A DNA stretch of 64,000 nt from an uncultured Saprospiraceae bacterium (GTDB lineage: Bacteria > Bacteroidota > Bacteroidia > Chitinophagales > Saprospiraceae): assembly GCA_943788055.1 (NCBI GenBank), contig CALSOU010000004.1, positions 186,001 through 250,000 on the forward strand, read 5' to 3'. Positions within the stretch are counted from its first letter, which is position 1, and every line of letters starts with the position of its first letter. Under the pieces are notes generated by a model. That model made no database searches and was not told where the DNA came from. It saw only the letters and a program-made list of their open reading frames with translations. Position numbers and translations under genes: made by a program. Of the stretch, positions 19,692-29,100 are shown piece after piece.

Positions 19692-19728
19692 ATTTGTCAC
19701 ACAAAATAATATAATTATTGGGACAAAT
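19692..19728. promoter_or_regulatory. Inverted repeat in the repressor/polymerase divergent gap, candidate operator
   Basis: ATTTGTC (19692-19698) and GACAAAT (19722-19728) are perfect complements 23 bases apart, with an AT palindrome (AATAAT, ATA, ATTATT) between them. The site sits 8 bases upstream of the repressor start and 47 bases before the polymerase start, so a bound dimer could shut off both directions. Function is inferred from position and symmetry. Confidence 0.45.
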
Positions 19729-19775
19729 GTACGCAATTTTGAATTTCATTCCTAAATTTTTTTTAAAAATTTCAC

Positions 19776-21032
19776 ATGGATAAAGCAGTCGTCCACTTAG
19801 ATCTTGATACGTTTTTCGTTTCTTGTCAGAGGCTTGTAGATTCTTCATTGATTGGTATTCCTTTGATTATAGGGGGAAGTAGCAATCGAGGAGTTGTTTC
19901 TTGTGCCTCGATGGAAGCGCGGAAGTTTGGCGTGCGATCGGGCATGCCCCAGTACCTTGCAAATAAGCTTTGCCCACAAGCAAAAGTTATTCGAGGAGAC
20001 TTTGAATTATATACGAAGTGTTCCGATTTAGTTACAGATATAATACAGGAGAGTTCACCATTGATGGAGAAATCTTCTATTGATGAGTTTTACTTGGACA
20101 TTACAGGACTTGATAAATATTTTGGTTGTTATAAATGGAGTACAGAATTGCGACAACGTATCATAAAAGAGTCTGGACTTCCGATTTCTTTTGGATTATC
20201 TGTTAATAAGACGGTTTCCAAAATGGCGACTAATGAAGGGAAGCCATTGGGCGCGTTGAAGATTGAAGCGCCTGAGATTCATTCGTTTATGAACCCACTC
20301 TCAGTTAAAAGACTTCCAGGTATCGGTAATAGCACTTTTCAGACGCTTTCTCGAATAGGCATTCGCAAGATAGGTACGCTTGCGGAGGTACCTATGGAGG
20401 TGATGGGTAAATTGCTAGGGAAGAGTGGAATGACGATTTCACAACGAGCGAAAGGTATCGACCATACACCTGTAAAGCCCTATAGTAAGCGCAAGAGTCT
20501 TTCGAAGGAGCGGACTTTCCAACAAGACACGATCGATAAAGGATATCTAAGGACTTTATTGACTGGAATGGTAGAGGATTTATGCTTTAAATTACGTTCG
20601 GATAATTGGTTGACATCCAATATTTCTGTCAAGATTAAGTACACCAATTTTGATACGGAGAGTAAGCAGTATTCTATCAATTACACATCCTGTGATTTTA
20701 CACTCATGCGCTTGGCCTTTGAGTTACTCGAGTCTGTATATCAACGACGTATGAGAATACGATTGATCGGGGTCTCTTTCAATAAGTTGGTAAAAGGGCG
20801 TCATCAGATAGACATGTTTGAAGATACAGAGGAAAAGCTTGCCTTGTATAATACGATGGATCGTATCAAAACACGATTTCATAAAGGTGCAATACAATGG
20901 GGGACAGGATTTATGAGCAAGCAGAAAGAGGAAAAGGATGATAGCGAGATTAAGCCAGCACAAGATATCTTATTCCCGAGTAATCGACATCTGTATGAAT
21001 CGGTAGGTGGTGACCAAAAATATCATAGATAG
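19776..21032 (+). CDS. dinB: Y-family DNA polymerase (Pol IV/DinB-ImuB-like)
   Basis: Translesion polymerase. The 418 residues include the palm motif HLDLDTFFVSC (Asp9 and Asp11), the catalytic SSIDEFYLD motif with Asp103-Glu104, the helix-hairpin-helix KRLPGIGNSTFQTLSRIGI (about 178-196) and a little-finger domain. QIDMF at 344-348 resembles a beta-clamp-binding motif. The metal-binding acidic residues are intact, so this is an active polymerase, unlike true ImuB proteins. Its stop codon abuts the start of the following dnaE-like gene with no gap, so the two are co-translated, and it lies divergent from an S24 repressor. Confidence 0.93.
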   Translation: MDKAVVHLDLDTFFVSCQRLVDSSLIGIPLIIGGSSNRGVVSCASMEARKFGVRSGMPQYLANKLCPQAKVIRGDFELYTKCSDLVTDIIQESSPLMEKSSIDEFYLDITGLDKYFGCYKWSTELRQRIIKESGLPISFGLSVNKTVSKMATNEGKPLGALKIEAPEIHSFMNPLSVKRLPGIGNSTFQTLSRIGIRKIGTLAEVPMEVMGKLLGKSGMTISQRAKGIDHTPVKPYSKRKSLSKERTFQQDTIDKGYLRTLLTGMVEDLCFKLRSDNWLTSNISVKIKYTNFDTESKQYSINYTSCDFTLMRLAFELLESVYQRRMRIRLIGVSFNKLVKGRHQIDMFEDTEEKLALYNTMDRIKTRFHKGAIQWGTGFMSKQKEEKDDSEIKPAQDILFPSNRHLYESVGGDQKYHR

Positions 21033-24000
21033 ATGTATCTAAATTGTCACACACAATACTCGTTAAGATATGGCACGATATCTATTAGTGAGTTAGTACA
21101 GCAAGCAAAACGAGCTGATATAAATGCATTAGCCATTACAGATATTAACAACACAACAGGCGTTTATGATTTTATACAAGACTGTAGAGAAGTAGATATA
21201 AAACCGATTGTAGGAATTGATTTTAGAACTGGGAATCATCAGCATTTTGTAGCATTGGCTAAGAATAGAGAAGGCTTTCGCCAAATGAATGAATACTTGA
21301 GTTCTATTCATATTTCGGGAGTAAAGTTAGGAGAAAGGGCACCTGAATGGAATGATTGTATAGTGATATATCCTTTTGGGCTCGAGCCCAAAAATCTAAG
21401 AACGTATGAATATGTGGGAGTAGAAATATCACAGCTCAATAAATTAAAGATGAGCAAATGGCATACTCAGCAGGATCGAGTAGTCATCCATCATCCAATT
21501 ACATATAGTACAAAAGCAGAATACCAATTGCACGGGGTCTTAAGAGCAATAGATAAGAATATCTTGCTATCCGATCTCAAGAAGGAGGATCTTGCATCAC
21601 GAGCGGAGTACTTAATGAGTAGGTCTGAACTACTAGAAGAATACGAAGATTTTCCAGAAGTCATCAAGACAACAAAGGACATTATCGAGCAATGTAATTT
21701 TACATTTGATTTCAAGACTCCCAAGAATAAAAAGACTTATACGAATTCTAGATATAACGATAAAGTATTGCTGACAAAGCTTGCATTAGAGGGTATGCAG
21801 CGACGCTATGGTAGAAATAATGAGTACGCTAAGAAACGTATACTACATGAAATTGATATCATTGATAAGCTCGAATTTTCGGGTTACTTCCTGATTACAT
21901 GGGATATAGTGAAGTATAGCATGACATCGGGGCATTACCATGTTGGTAGGGGAAGTGGTGCAAATAGTATCGTTGCGTATTGTCTCAATATTACCAACAT
22001 ATGTCCACTGGATCTGAATCTATATTTTGAGCGATTTCTGAATCCTGAACGAAAGACACCACCTGATTTTGATATAGATTGGTCATGGCAAGATCGAGAT
22101 AACATTCTACAGTATATTTTCACAAGATTTGATAGTGATCGCGTAGCTTTTGTATCAGCGATAGGAACCTTTAAGCATAGAAGTACTTTTCGTGAGATTG
22201 GTAAGGCTTATGGTCTTGCCAAAGAAGAGATTGATGGATTGACTAAAACCCATTATTCGACACATCGAATGAATTCAGTAGTCAAAAAAGTACATAAATA
22301 TGCTAAGATGTTGGCGGGATTTCCAAATCAGCGTTCCTTACACGCTTGTGGGGTGATCGTTTCCGAAGAGCCGCTGACTTATTACGGTGCATTGGATATG
22401 CCACCAAAAGGATTTCAGACGATACAGTTTGACATGTATGTTGCAGAAGAAATAGGATTTGAGAAGCTAGATATATTGTCTCAGCGGGGAATAGGCCATA
22501 TCAATGACGCAGTGGAGATAGTAAAAGAGAATCGAGATATTGATATAGATATTGAAGATTTCTCGATTATGAAAGAGGATATATCCGTAAATACGAATCT
22601 TGCAAAAGGAAAAACACTAGGTTGTTTTTATATAGAATCTCCGGCAATGCGTGGATTACTAAGAAGGTTACGGTGTAATAACTATTATACACTAGTCGCA
22701 GCGTCTTCGATTATCAGACCAGGAGTAGCTAAATCAGGAATGATGCGTGAATATGTTTTTCGGCATAATCATCCAGATCAGTTTGAGTATTTTCACGAAG
22801 TTTTTGAGGAACAGTTGAGCGATACCTATGGAGTTATGGTGTATCAAGAAGATGTAATGAAGATAGCCCATGCATTTGCAGGTCTTGATCTATCTCATGC
22901 TGATATATTACGAAGAGGTATGTCTGGAAAGTCAAGATCAAAGAAAGAATTTCTACGCGTAAAAGAAAGCTATTTTGCCAATTGCAAAGCGAAGGGTTAT
23001 CCTGATAAACTGACTAACGAAGTGTATCGCCAGATCGAATCATTTGCTGGATATTCTTTTTGTAAAGCGCATTCAGCATCATATTCGGTGGAAAGCTATC
23101 AGAGTCTTTATCTCAAGACTTATTATCCTATTGAATTTATGGTTGCAGTCATCAATAACTTTGGTGGGTTCTATCGAACAGAAGTTTATATTCATGAGGC
23201 TAGAATGGCTGGAGCAGAGATTCAGACACCATGTGTTAACACCAGTGATAAACTTACTTGTGTAAAAGGCAAAGTTGTATATCTAGGATTTATTCACTTA
23301 AATAATGTTGATAATGAAGTTCAAAAAAGTATTGTTGAAGAACGAGAAAGAAATGGACTATATCTGAATCTCGTAGATTTTATAGAACGAGTGACGATTG
23401 GTATAGAAACGCTTCAAGTTTTAATTTATGCAGGTGCATTTAGGTTTACTGGCAAACCCAAAAGTGAATTAGTCATTGAGGCTAGGATGATACTAGTTAA
23501 TTATAAGCCGGTGACAACTAGCCCACGATTGTTCAAGACGCCATCTGTTGATTATAAGTTACCAGAATTGGAACACAGTTATCTTGAAGATGCATATGAC
23601 GAATTGGAAATATTTGGATTCCCAGTGAGTTGTTCTCCATTTGAATTATTGGAGACAAGCTATAGAGGGTCAGTTATGGCTTCGGCTCTAGAGAAGTATA
23701 AGGGGAATATGGTTAAGATGGTTGCATATCTGATAAGTAGGAAGAATGTACCAACAGTCAAGGGAAATATGAATTTTGGGACTTGGATAGATGCAGAGGG
23801 TAATTATTTTGATTCGACACATTTTCCTAGAAAGTTGATTGAATATCCTTTTGAAGGAGGAGGATGTTATTTATTATTAGGAAAGGTTGACGTTGATTAT
23901 TCGTTTCCATCCGTAGTTATTGAGAAGATGGCTAGGTTGGCGTTCAAACCAGATCCTCGTTATGTAGATGATGAGAAGAAGAAGTTTGATCAACGCACAC

Positions 24001-24086
24001 GATTCAAGGAAGATTACAGTGGAACACAGCGAAAGCCATATCCATCGGAACAGGCGATAGGCTTACCGAGAGGGAAGATGGAGTGA
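21033..24086 (+). CDS. DnaE-type DNA polymerase III alpha subunit, SOS-cassette paralogue
   Basis: C-family polymerase, probably an error-prone second alpha subunit and not the main replicase. The 1017-residue product is shorter than typical replicative DnaE (about 1160). The N-terminal PHP domain is degenerate: the usual HxH is NCH (residues 4-6) and the usual DHGN is DINN, so its metal site is unlikely to work. The palm keeps PDFDID with Asp345 and Asp347, plus GRGSGANSIVAYCL just before it. The finger region SYSVESYQSLYLKTYYPIEFM is conserved. A helix-hairpin-helix-like segment, NLVDFIERVTIGIETLQVLIYAGAF, is near residue 785. It starts immediately after the Pol IV stop. Equivalent to DnaE2 of imuAB-dnaE2 systems by inference. 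Confidence 0.9.
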   Translation: MYLNCHTQYSLRYGTISISELVQQAKRADINALAITDINNTTGVYDFIQDCREVDIKPIVGIDFRTGNHQHFVALAKNREGFRQMNEYLSSIHISGVKLGERAPEWNDCIVIYPFGLEPKNLRTYEYVGVEISQLNKLKMSKWHTQQDRVVIHHPITYSTKAEYQLHGVLRAIDKNILLSDLKKEDLASRAEYLMSRSELLEEYEDFPEVIKTTKDIIEQCNFTFDFKTPKNKKTYTNSRYNDKVLLTKLALEGMQRRYGRNNEYAKKRILHEIDIIDKLEFSGYFLITWDIVKYSMTSGHYHVGRGSGANSIVAYCLNITNICPLDLNLYFERFLNPERKTPPDFDIDWSWQDRDNILQYIFTRFDSDRVAFVSAIGTFKHRSTFREIGKAYGLAKEEIDGLTKTHYSTHRMNSVVKKVHKYAKMLAGFPNQRSLHACGVIVSEEPLTYYGALDMPPKGFQTIQFDMYVAEEIGFEKLDILSQRGIGHINDAVEIVKENRDIDIDIEDFSIMKEDISVNTNLAKGKTLGCFYIESPAMRGLLRRLRCNNYYTLVAASSIIRPGVAKSGMMREYVFRHNHPDQFEYFHEVFEEQLSDTYGVMVYQEDVMKIAHAFAGLDLSHADILRRGMSGKSRSKKEFLRVKESYFANCKAKGYPDKLTNEVYRQIESFAGYSFCKAHSASYSVESYQSLYLKTYYPIEFMVAVINNFGGFYRTEVYIHEARMAGAEIQTPCVNTSDKLTCVKGKVVYLGFIHLNNVDNEVQKSIVEERERNGLYLNLVDFIERVTIGIETLQVLIYAGAFRFTGKPKSELVIEARMILVNYKPVTTSPRLFKTPSVDYKLPELEHSYLEDAYDELEIFGFPVSCSPFELLETSYRGSVMASALEKYKGNMVKMVAYLISRKNVPTVKGNMNFGTWIDAEGNYFDSTHFPRKLIEYPFEGGGCYLLLGKVDVDYSFPSVVIEKMARLAFKPDPRYVDDEKKKFDQRTRFKEDYSGTQRKPYPSEQAIGLPRGKME

Positions 24087-24305
24087 GTGTGATGGAAACG
24101 GTTAAAGTTGGAATACTAGGTTTTGTAGAATACATATGATGACATGTCTGAAGAGTTTTGAGCAATTTTTCTTCCCCTTCCTATGAGTTAGACAGCGTTT
24201 GTTATTTGATATACGTACTTATCTGCAACTTTTAACGTCTTCTAATTATTAGTTGATCAATTGAACAAATAGATTTGATTTTACCCTAGAACAGATTGCT
24301 AAATT

Positions 24306-25400
24306 ATGTTAGAAAATCAACAAGTAGATATATGCATCATTGGCGCTGGACTGACGGGCTTATTGCTAGCCTATCGTTTAGAGAAAACTGATAAAAAGGT
24401 CGTTATTATTGAATCACGTGAACGTATCGGAGGTCGGATATACACTGATAGTAAGGAAGGTTTAGCACCGGTTGAAATGGGCGCAACATGGTTGTTTGAC
24501 CAGCACACCCAACTTCGATCATTAATGAAGGAGTTAGAACTAGATACTTTTGCTCAAGTAATCGATCGACAAGTTATTTATGAAGCAAGTGATGAAAGTC
24601 CATATATCCATGCAAAACTACCAGATAATCAAGAAGTATCATACAGAATTCGTGGAGGTACAGCACAGATTATTAATGCCCTAAGACAAAAGCTAGAGCG
24701 AACCAAAATCTATCTTAACAAGCAAGTAGTAGCAATAGAAGATCATGGGTCATTCATACAATTAACCTTGTCGAATACGACTGGTGAACAAAAGCTGGTA
24801 GCTAAAACAGTCATTTCTACACTTCCTTCCAACTTACTCGTGAATACAACACGATTTGAGCCCCGTTTGCCAAGAAGTTTTACTGATGTAGCTAATAGAA
24901 CGCACACTTGGATGGGTGAATCGATCAAGATAGCACTGAGATATGATGAGCCGTTTTGGAGGAAAAAAGGTGCAACTGGGACAATCTTTAGTAATGTTGG
25001 TCCGATTACAGAAATGTACGATCACTCAGATTATGATGATCAGAATTATGCTCTCATGGGATTCCTCAATAACTCTTTTCATGGATTGTCGAAAAAGGAA
25101 CGCAAGGCGCTCGTATTGAGACAGTTAAAGAAATACTACGGTAATGAAGTATTCAATTTAATTGATTACATCGAGACAGTCTGGTCTCGTGACAAGAGTA
25201 CTTATCATGAATACGTTTCACATGTGGTTCCACATCAGAATCAAGGACACCCGATTTATCAACAGGCTCAATATAACGGAAAACTGTGGTTTGCCGGAAC
25301 TGAGACATCAAGAGAATTTCCTGGTTATATGGAAGGAGCTGTGAGAAGCGCTGGATATGTTATGAAGTCTTTAGAGTTAGCTAAATCAAGGATCTCCTGA
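24306..25400 (+). CDS. FAD-dependent amine oxidase-like oxidoreductase
   Basis: Flavin amine oxidase superfamily protein (monoamine oxidase/protoporphyrinogen oxidase type), 364 residues. An N-terminal FAD-binding Rossmann motif IIGAGLTGLLLAYRLE lies at residues 11-26, followed by ESRERIGGRIYTD and GATWLF. The C-terminal FAD motif LWFAGTETSREFPGYMEGAVRSAGYV completes the cofactor site. No signal peptide or membrane segment is seen, so it is cytoplasmic. The substrate cannot be told from sequence. It stands alone, with a 219-base gap upstream that shows no clear promoter. Confidence 0.85.
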   Translation: MLENQQVDICIIGAGLTGLLLAYRLEKTDKKVVIIESRERIGGRIYTDSKEGLAPVEMGATWLFDQHTQLRSLMKELELDTFAQVIDRQVIYEASDESPYIHAKLPDNQEVSYRIRGGTAQIINALRQKLERTKIYLNKQVVAIEDHGSFIQLTLSNTTGEQKLVAKTVISTLPSNLLVNTTRFEPRLPRSFTDVANRTHTWMGESIKIALRYDEPFWRKKGATGTIFSNVGPITEMYDHSDYDDQNYALMGFLNNSFHGLSKKERKALVLRQLKKYYGNEVFNLIDYIETVWSRDKSTYHEYVSHVVPHQNQGHPIYQQAQYNGKLWFAGTETSREFPGYMEGAVRSAGYVMKSLELAKSRIS

Positions 25401-25479
25401 TTCTTTAAATAAAGTTTTGCTGATATGAATAAGACTAGAACAAAAGAAACTTTGAATTTCATTTAGTAGCTTCATTTTT

Positions 25480-25580
25480 TATGCAAGCCGGTGCAGAGGA
25501 ACGAACGAGCCTGTAGGGTGAAGTACGGCAGTGTTTCAAGAGAGAGAACTGCGAAAGCGGGTGGGTTGCGTCCCGACATT
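25480..25580. other. GC-rich non-coding stretch downstream of the amine oxidase and tRNA-Thr
   Basis: About 100 bases richer in GC than the flanks, without a coding frame. It contains repeated ACTGCGAAAGCGGGTGGG-like purine-rich text and could fold locally. I cannot assign it to any known RNA family. It lies past the terminator of the minus-strand tRNA-Thr and 80 bases past the + strand gene end. Confidence 0.25.
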
Positions 25581-25588
25581 GGTGAATA

Positions 25589-25626
25589 ACAAAAGGGAGA
25601 CAACCTTTTGGTTATCTCCCTTTTGT
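25589..25626 (-). terminator. Strong hairpin terminator downstream of tRNA-Thr
   Basis: ACAAAAGGGAGA (25589-25600) pairs perfectly with TCTCCCTTTTGT (25615-25626), extended by AACC/GGTT around a TTTT loop with a single C/A mismatch. It lies 3 bases beyond the 3' end of the minus-strand tRNA-Thr. Because it is symmetric with T runs on both sides, it may also stop + strand transcription. Confidence 0.75.
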
Positions 25627-25629
25627 GTG

Positions 25630-25703
25630 AGCCGGTGGAGGGACTCGAACCCCCGACCTGCTGATTACAAATCAGCTGCTCTAGCCAGCTGAGCTACACA
25701 GGC
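25630..25703 (-). tRNA. tRNA-Thr (anticodon UGU)
   Basis: The reverse complement folds as a 74-base cloverleaf: acceptor GCCTGTG pairs with CACCGGC (one G-T pair), D-stem GCTC/GAGC, anticodon loop TTTGTAA with anticodon TGT, and T-loop TTCGAGT. The discriminator base is T and no CCA is encoded. It reads threonine ACA codons. Confidence 0.96.
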
Positions 25704-25745
25704 ATTAGGCTTTCATCGTAATTGACATTAACCTTATATAAAATG

Positions 25746-25775
25746 AAAGGGCCTCAATATTAATTGAGACCCTTT
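25746..25775 (-). terminator. Hairpin between tRNA-Asp and tRNA-Thr
   Basis: AAAGGG (25746-25751) and CTCAAT (25753-25758) pair with ATTGAG (25763-25768) and CCCTTT (25770-25775), with one C/A bulge pair and a four-base loop. On the minus strand it lies just after tRNA-Asp and is followed by a T-rich run, so it probably ends that transcript before tRNA-Thr. Confidence 0.6.
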
Positions 25776-25776
25776 G

Positions 25777-25850
25777 CGGTCTGGACGGGACTCGAACCCG
25801 CGACCCCCTGCGTGACAGGCAGGTATTCTAACCAACTGAACTACCAGACC
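25777..25850 (-). tRNA. tRNA-Asp (anticodon GUC)
   Basis: The reverse complement gives a 74-base cloverleaf with acceptor GGTCTGG/CCAGACC, the anticodon loop CTGTCAC with anticodon GTC between CCTGC-type stems, T-loop TTCGAGT and discriminator G, as expected for aspartate. No CCA is encoded. It lies upstream of tRNA-Thr on the same strand. Confidence 0.96.
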
Positions 25851-26166
25851 GAATGCTATTAGCATTGATTGCTTTTCTTTCAAAGCGACGCAAATTTAGT
25901 CAATTGTTAGAATTGTAAAAACAAAAAGCTTTGTTTTTTAAATCTTTTTTTCACCTTCTTTACATCAGTACAATAGGCGTATATGTAAGTCTCTAGAATC
26001 CAAGTTGTTGATACTACCGTTAAACAGCCCTTAAATTCTGTTATTTCTTGAAGAAATTGATGAACGTTTAATCATTCAGTTCATTTTGATGTTTATGTCT
26101 TTGTTGATCACTGATGAACGAATTAAAATTCGTATTTTGAAGTCAATTAAATAATGAAATGTTATT
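25851..26166. other. 316-base AT-rich gap upstream of tRNA-Asp and the surface-protein gene
   Basis: No gene or RNA is seen. The only recognisable element is a minus-strand -7 box at 25891-25898 serving tRNA-Asp. No promoter match was found for the + strand gene at 26167. Confidence 0.5.
25891..25898 (-). promoter_or_regulatory. Candidate -7 box of the tRNA-Asp gene
   Basis: On the minus strand TAAATTTG matches TAnnTTTG exactly and lies about 41 bases upstream of the mature tRNA 5' end. The -33 position reads TTT instead of TTG at 19-base spacing, so the element is partial. Confidence 0.45.
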
Positions 26167-29100
26167 ATGAAGCACTTATTATTCTTGATGTTTTGCCTTT
26201 GGGTAGTAAGCTTCACTACTGCGGATGCTCAAAATTTATGTCCTAATCCCAATTTTGCTGAGTATAACTCATGTCCAGTAGATATTTCTGACTTTTCAGT
26301 TTCACAGTGGAATAATGTTGTTACAACAAGTGATTATTTTAATGTCTGCGCAACTGGAAATTCTGGAATTCCAAATAATCTTGTGGGATTTCAGAACTCA
26401 TTGTATGGAGATGGGTACGTTGGGTTAGTGATTTATGAACAAAACACAGGATGGAGAGAGTATGCGCAAGCAACCTTTAATGAACCTCTACTGCCAGGAT
26501 GTTATCAGATTTCTCTTTACTACAGTAATGCAGATTTTGCATCGCTAGCTAACGGACTGGGAGTCTATTTGTCAGAGGGAACACCTAATTCTTATGTAGG
26601 AGTAGAACCTCAAGTAGAGGTTGAAACAGCTATAGATAATTATGACGAATGGTTTGAAATCACGGCAGAATATAATACTGCTGGCGGAGAAACGCATGTA
26701 ACTTTTGGTAATTTTCGAACTGATACCGATACTGATTTCATGAGTCGAAGTGTAAGTTTTCCATCATTGTCATATGTATACATTGATTCAATTTCTGTTG
26801 AATATTCTGGGATTCCTGGTGCATTGGCTGTCGACTTGGGAGAGGATTTAACTTTATGTCCTGACGACTTCCCCTACACTATAGAGTCAGGTTTTTCTTC
26901 GGGAATTGTAAATTGGAACACAGGTGAAACTGGGAGCTCAATAGAAATAGATGGTCCAGGAGTTTATTCCGTAGAGGTCATTGATAATTGTGAGCAAGGA
27001 ATGGATGAGCTTGTAATATCGCTTTATGATGTACCGTCCGTTGACGTTGAGCCACAATTGGAGATATGCGAGGGAAGTTCGACATCTATAGATCTGGATG
27101 GAAGTTTGGGTGATTATACTTGGAGTGATGGGTCAGAAGGTCCGAGTATAATAATTGATGAAGCTGGTAGTTACACTGTTAGTTTAACTTATTTCTGTGG
27201 TGTGATTGAAGAAACATTTGATGTCATCCAAGTACCTTCAATTAATCTACCCGTAATTGAAGATATCGTAATATGTGAGAATGAGCTCCCCGTAGTAATT
27301 GATCTATCTGCATTTATTGATCCTTTTAACACGTTTAACTGGTCGGACGGATCCAATGGGGCAGGACTCATCGCGTTTGCAGAAGGAGAGTATGATGTTG
27401 AGGTTTTTAATTCTTGTTTTTCAGATATAGAGTCTTTTTCAATTGATATTGAACCTGAATTACCAGCATTTATTCCTTTTGCTGATGATACAGCTTGTGA
27501 GGGAGAACAGGTTGTCATTTTAGTGCCAATTGTTGAGTCAGAATATTTGTGGCAAGATGGCTCAACTGATCCATTCTTTTTAGCGGATGGTCCTGGAATT
27601 TATGAATTGACCATGTCAAATGCATGTGGGACAAATCAATACGACTTTGAGATAGTAGAACCACCTCTAGAGAGTTTAGATTTGGGTGCTGATATAAGTA
27701 TTTGTCCTGGAGATTCAGTCCTATTATCAGATGATCCACAACTTACATATGAGTGGAGTACAGGAGAGACTGAAACTAGTATTTGGGCTCCTGGAGCGGG
27801 GACATATATAGCAAGTTTACAAGGTGCTTGTGAAATAGTAAGTGACACGATTGTTATTACCGAAAATGGTTCTGCTCCGATGTTGACATTATTGGATACG
27901 ATCACTTTATGTGAAGGAGATTCGATTTACATAGAATCGACAGAACAAGCAGATGGAGTGATATTTGAATGGAATACAGGTTCTGATCTGTCAGGTATAT
28001 CGATAACGGAAGGTGGCGTATATTCAGTTCAGGCAAGTAATAGCTGTGGAGTGGCTGAAGACAGTATTATTGTACTGTTAGGTGAACCACGTCCTACGAT
28101 AAGCTTAATTGATCAAGATTCAATCTGTTTTGGAGAGACATTGTTGTATGAGATTGATTCAGAAGATACTGAAGTACTGTGGAATGACGGTAGTTCATTG
28201 GATAGTTTTGTTGTGGGAGCAGCAGGCACATACTGGGTAGAATTGACAAATGGATGTGGATCGACGAGAGATAGCTTTACGGTAACCGAGTTGCCCTTAC
28301 CTCAAAAGCCAGATGTGGGTGATGATGTCTCCATATGCCAAGGAGATAGTATTTTACTTTCAAGTTCTGTTTTGAATGACCAGAATACCTGGGCAAACGG
28401 CACACAAGGTATTTCTCAAATGGTTTACGAAACTGGAATATATATACTTGAAGGATCAAATATTTGTGGGAGTTTAAATGATACAATAGAGGTGTTTGAT
28501 TTGGGTCTTGGCCCAAATGTGGATTTAGGAGTAGATCAGCAGTTTTGTGCAGGCGATAGCGTTACGCTCATAGCGACAGGATTCTATGAAGAAGTTACTT
28601 GGAGTAGTGGAGAACAGACATCAGAAATTACAATTGATCAAGCAGGAACGTACATAGTGAACGTAAGTAATCAATGCGGAGTGGAGTCAGATACAGTGGT
28701 TGTAGAACAGACGCAAGAAGTCCCACAGGTCAGTCTAGGAGAGGATATGGTATTATGCTCTGGAGATAGCTTACTATTAAGTCCAGATAATACAAGTGGA
28801 ATAATAGAATGGTCGACTGGAGCTGATGAGAGTCAAATATGGGTGAGTGAAGGGGGATGGTATAGTGTAAGTCTGAGTAGTTCGTGCGGTATGTCAACTG
28901 ACAGTGTATGGATAGACGAAATTGCGGAAATTTCTAGTGTATATTTAGGACCAGATACGTTGATCTGTTTTGTCGATAATTGGGAATATGATCTAAACTT
29001 ACCAAACGACTTTGAAGGAGAAATACTGTGGAGTAACGGAACAACGGAAGAGACGGTTAGCTACTTTATCGCAGGTACTATATGGGTGAATATCAGTAAT

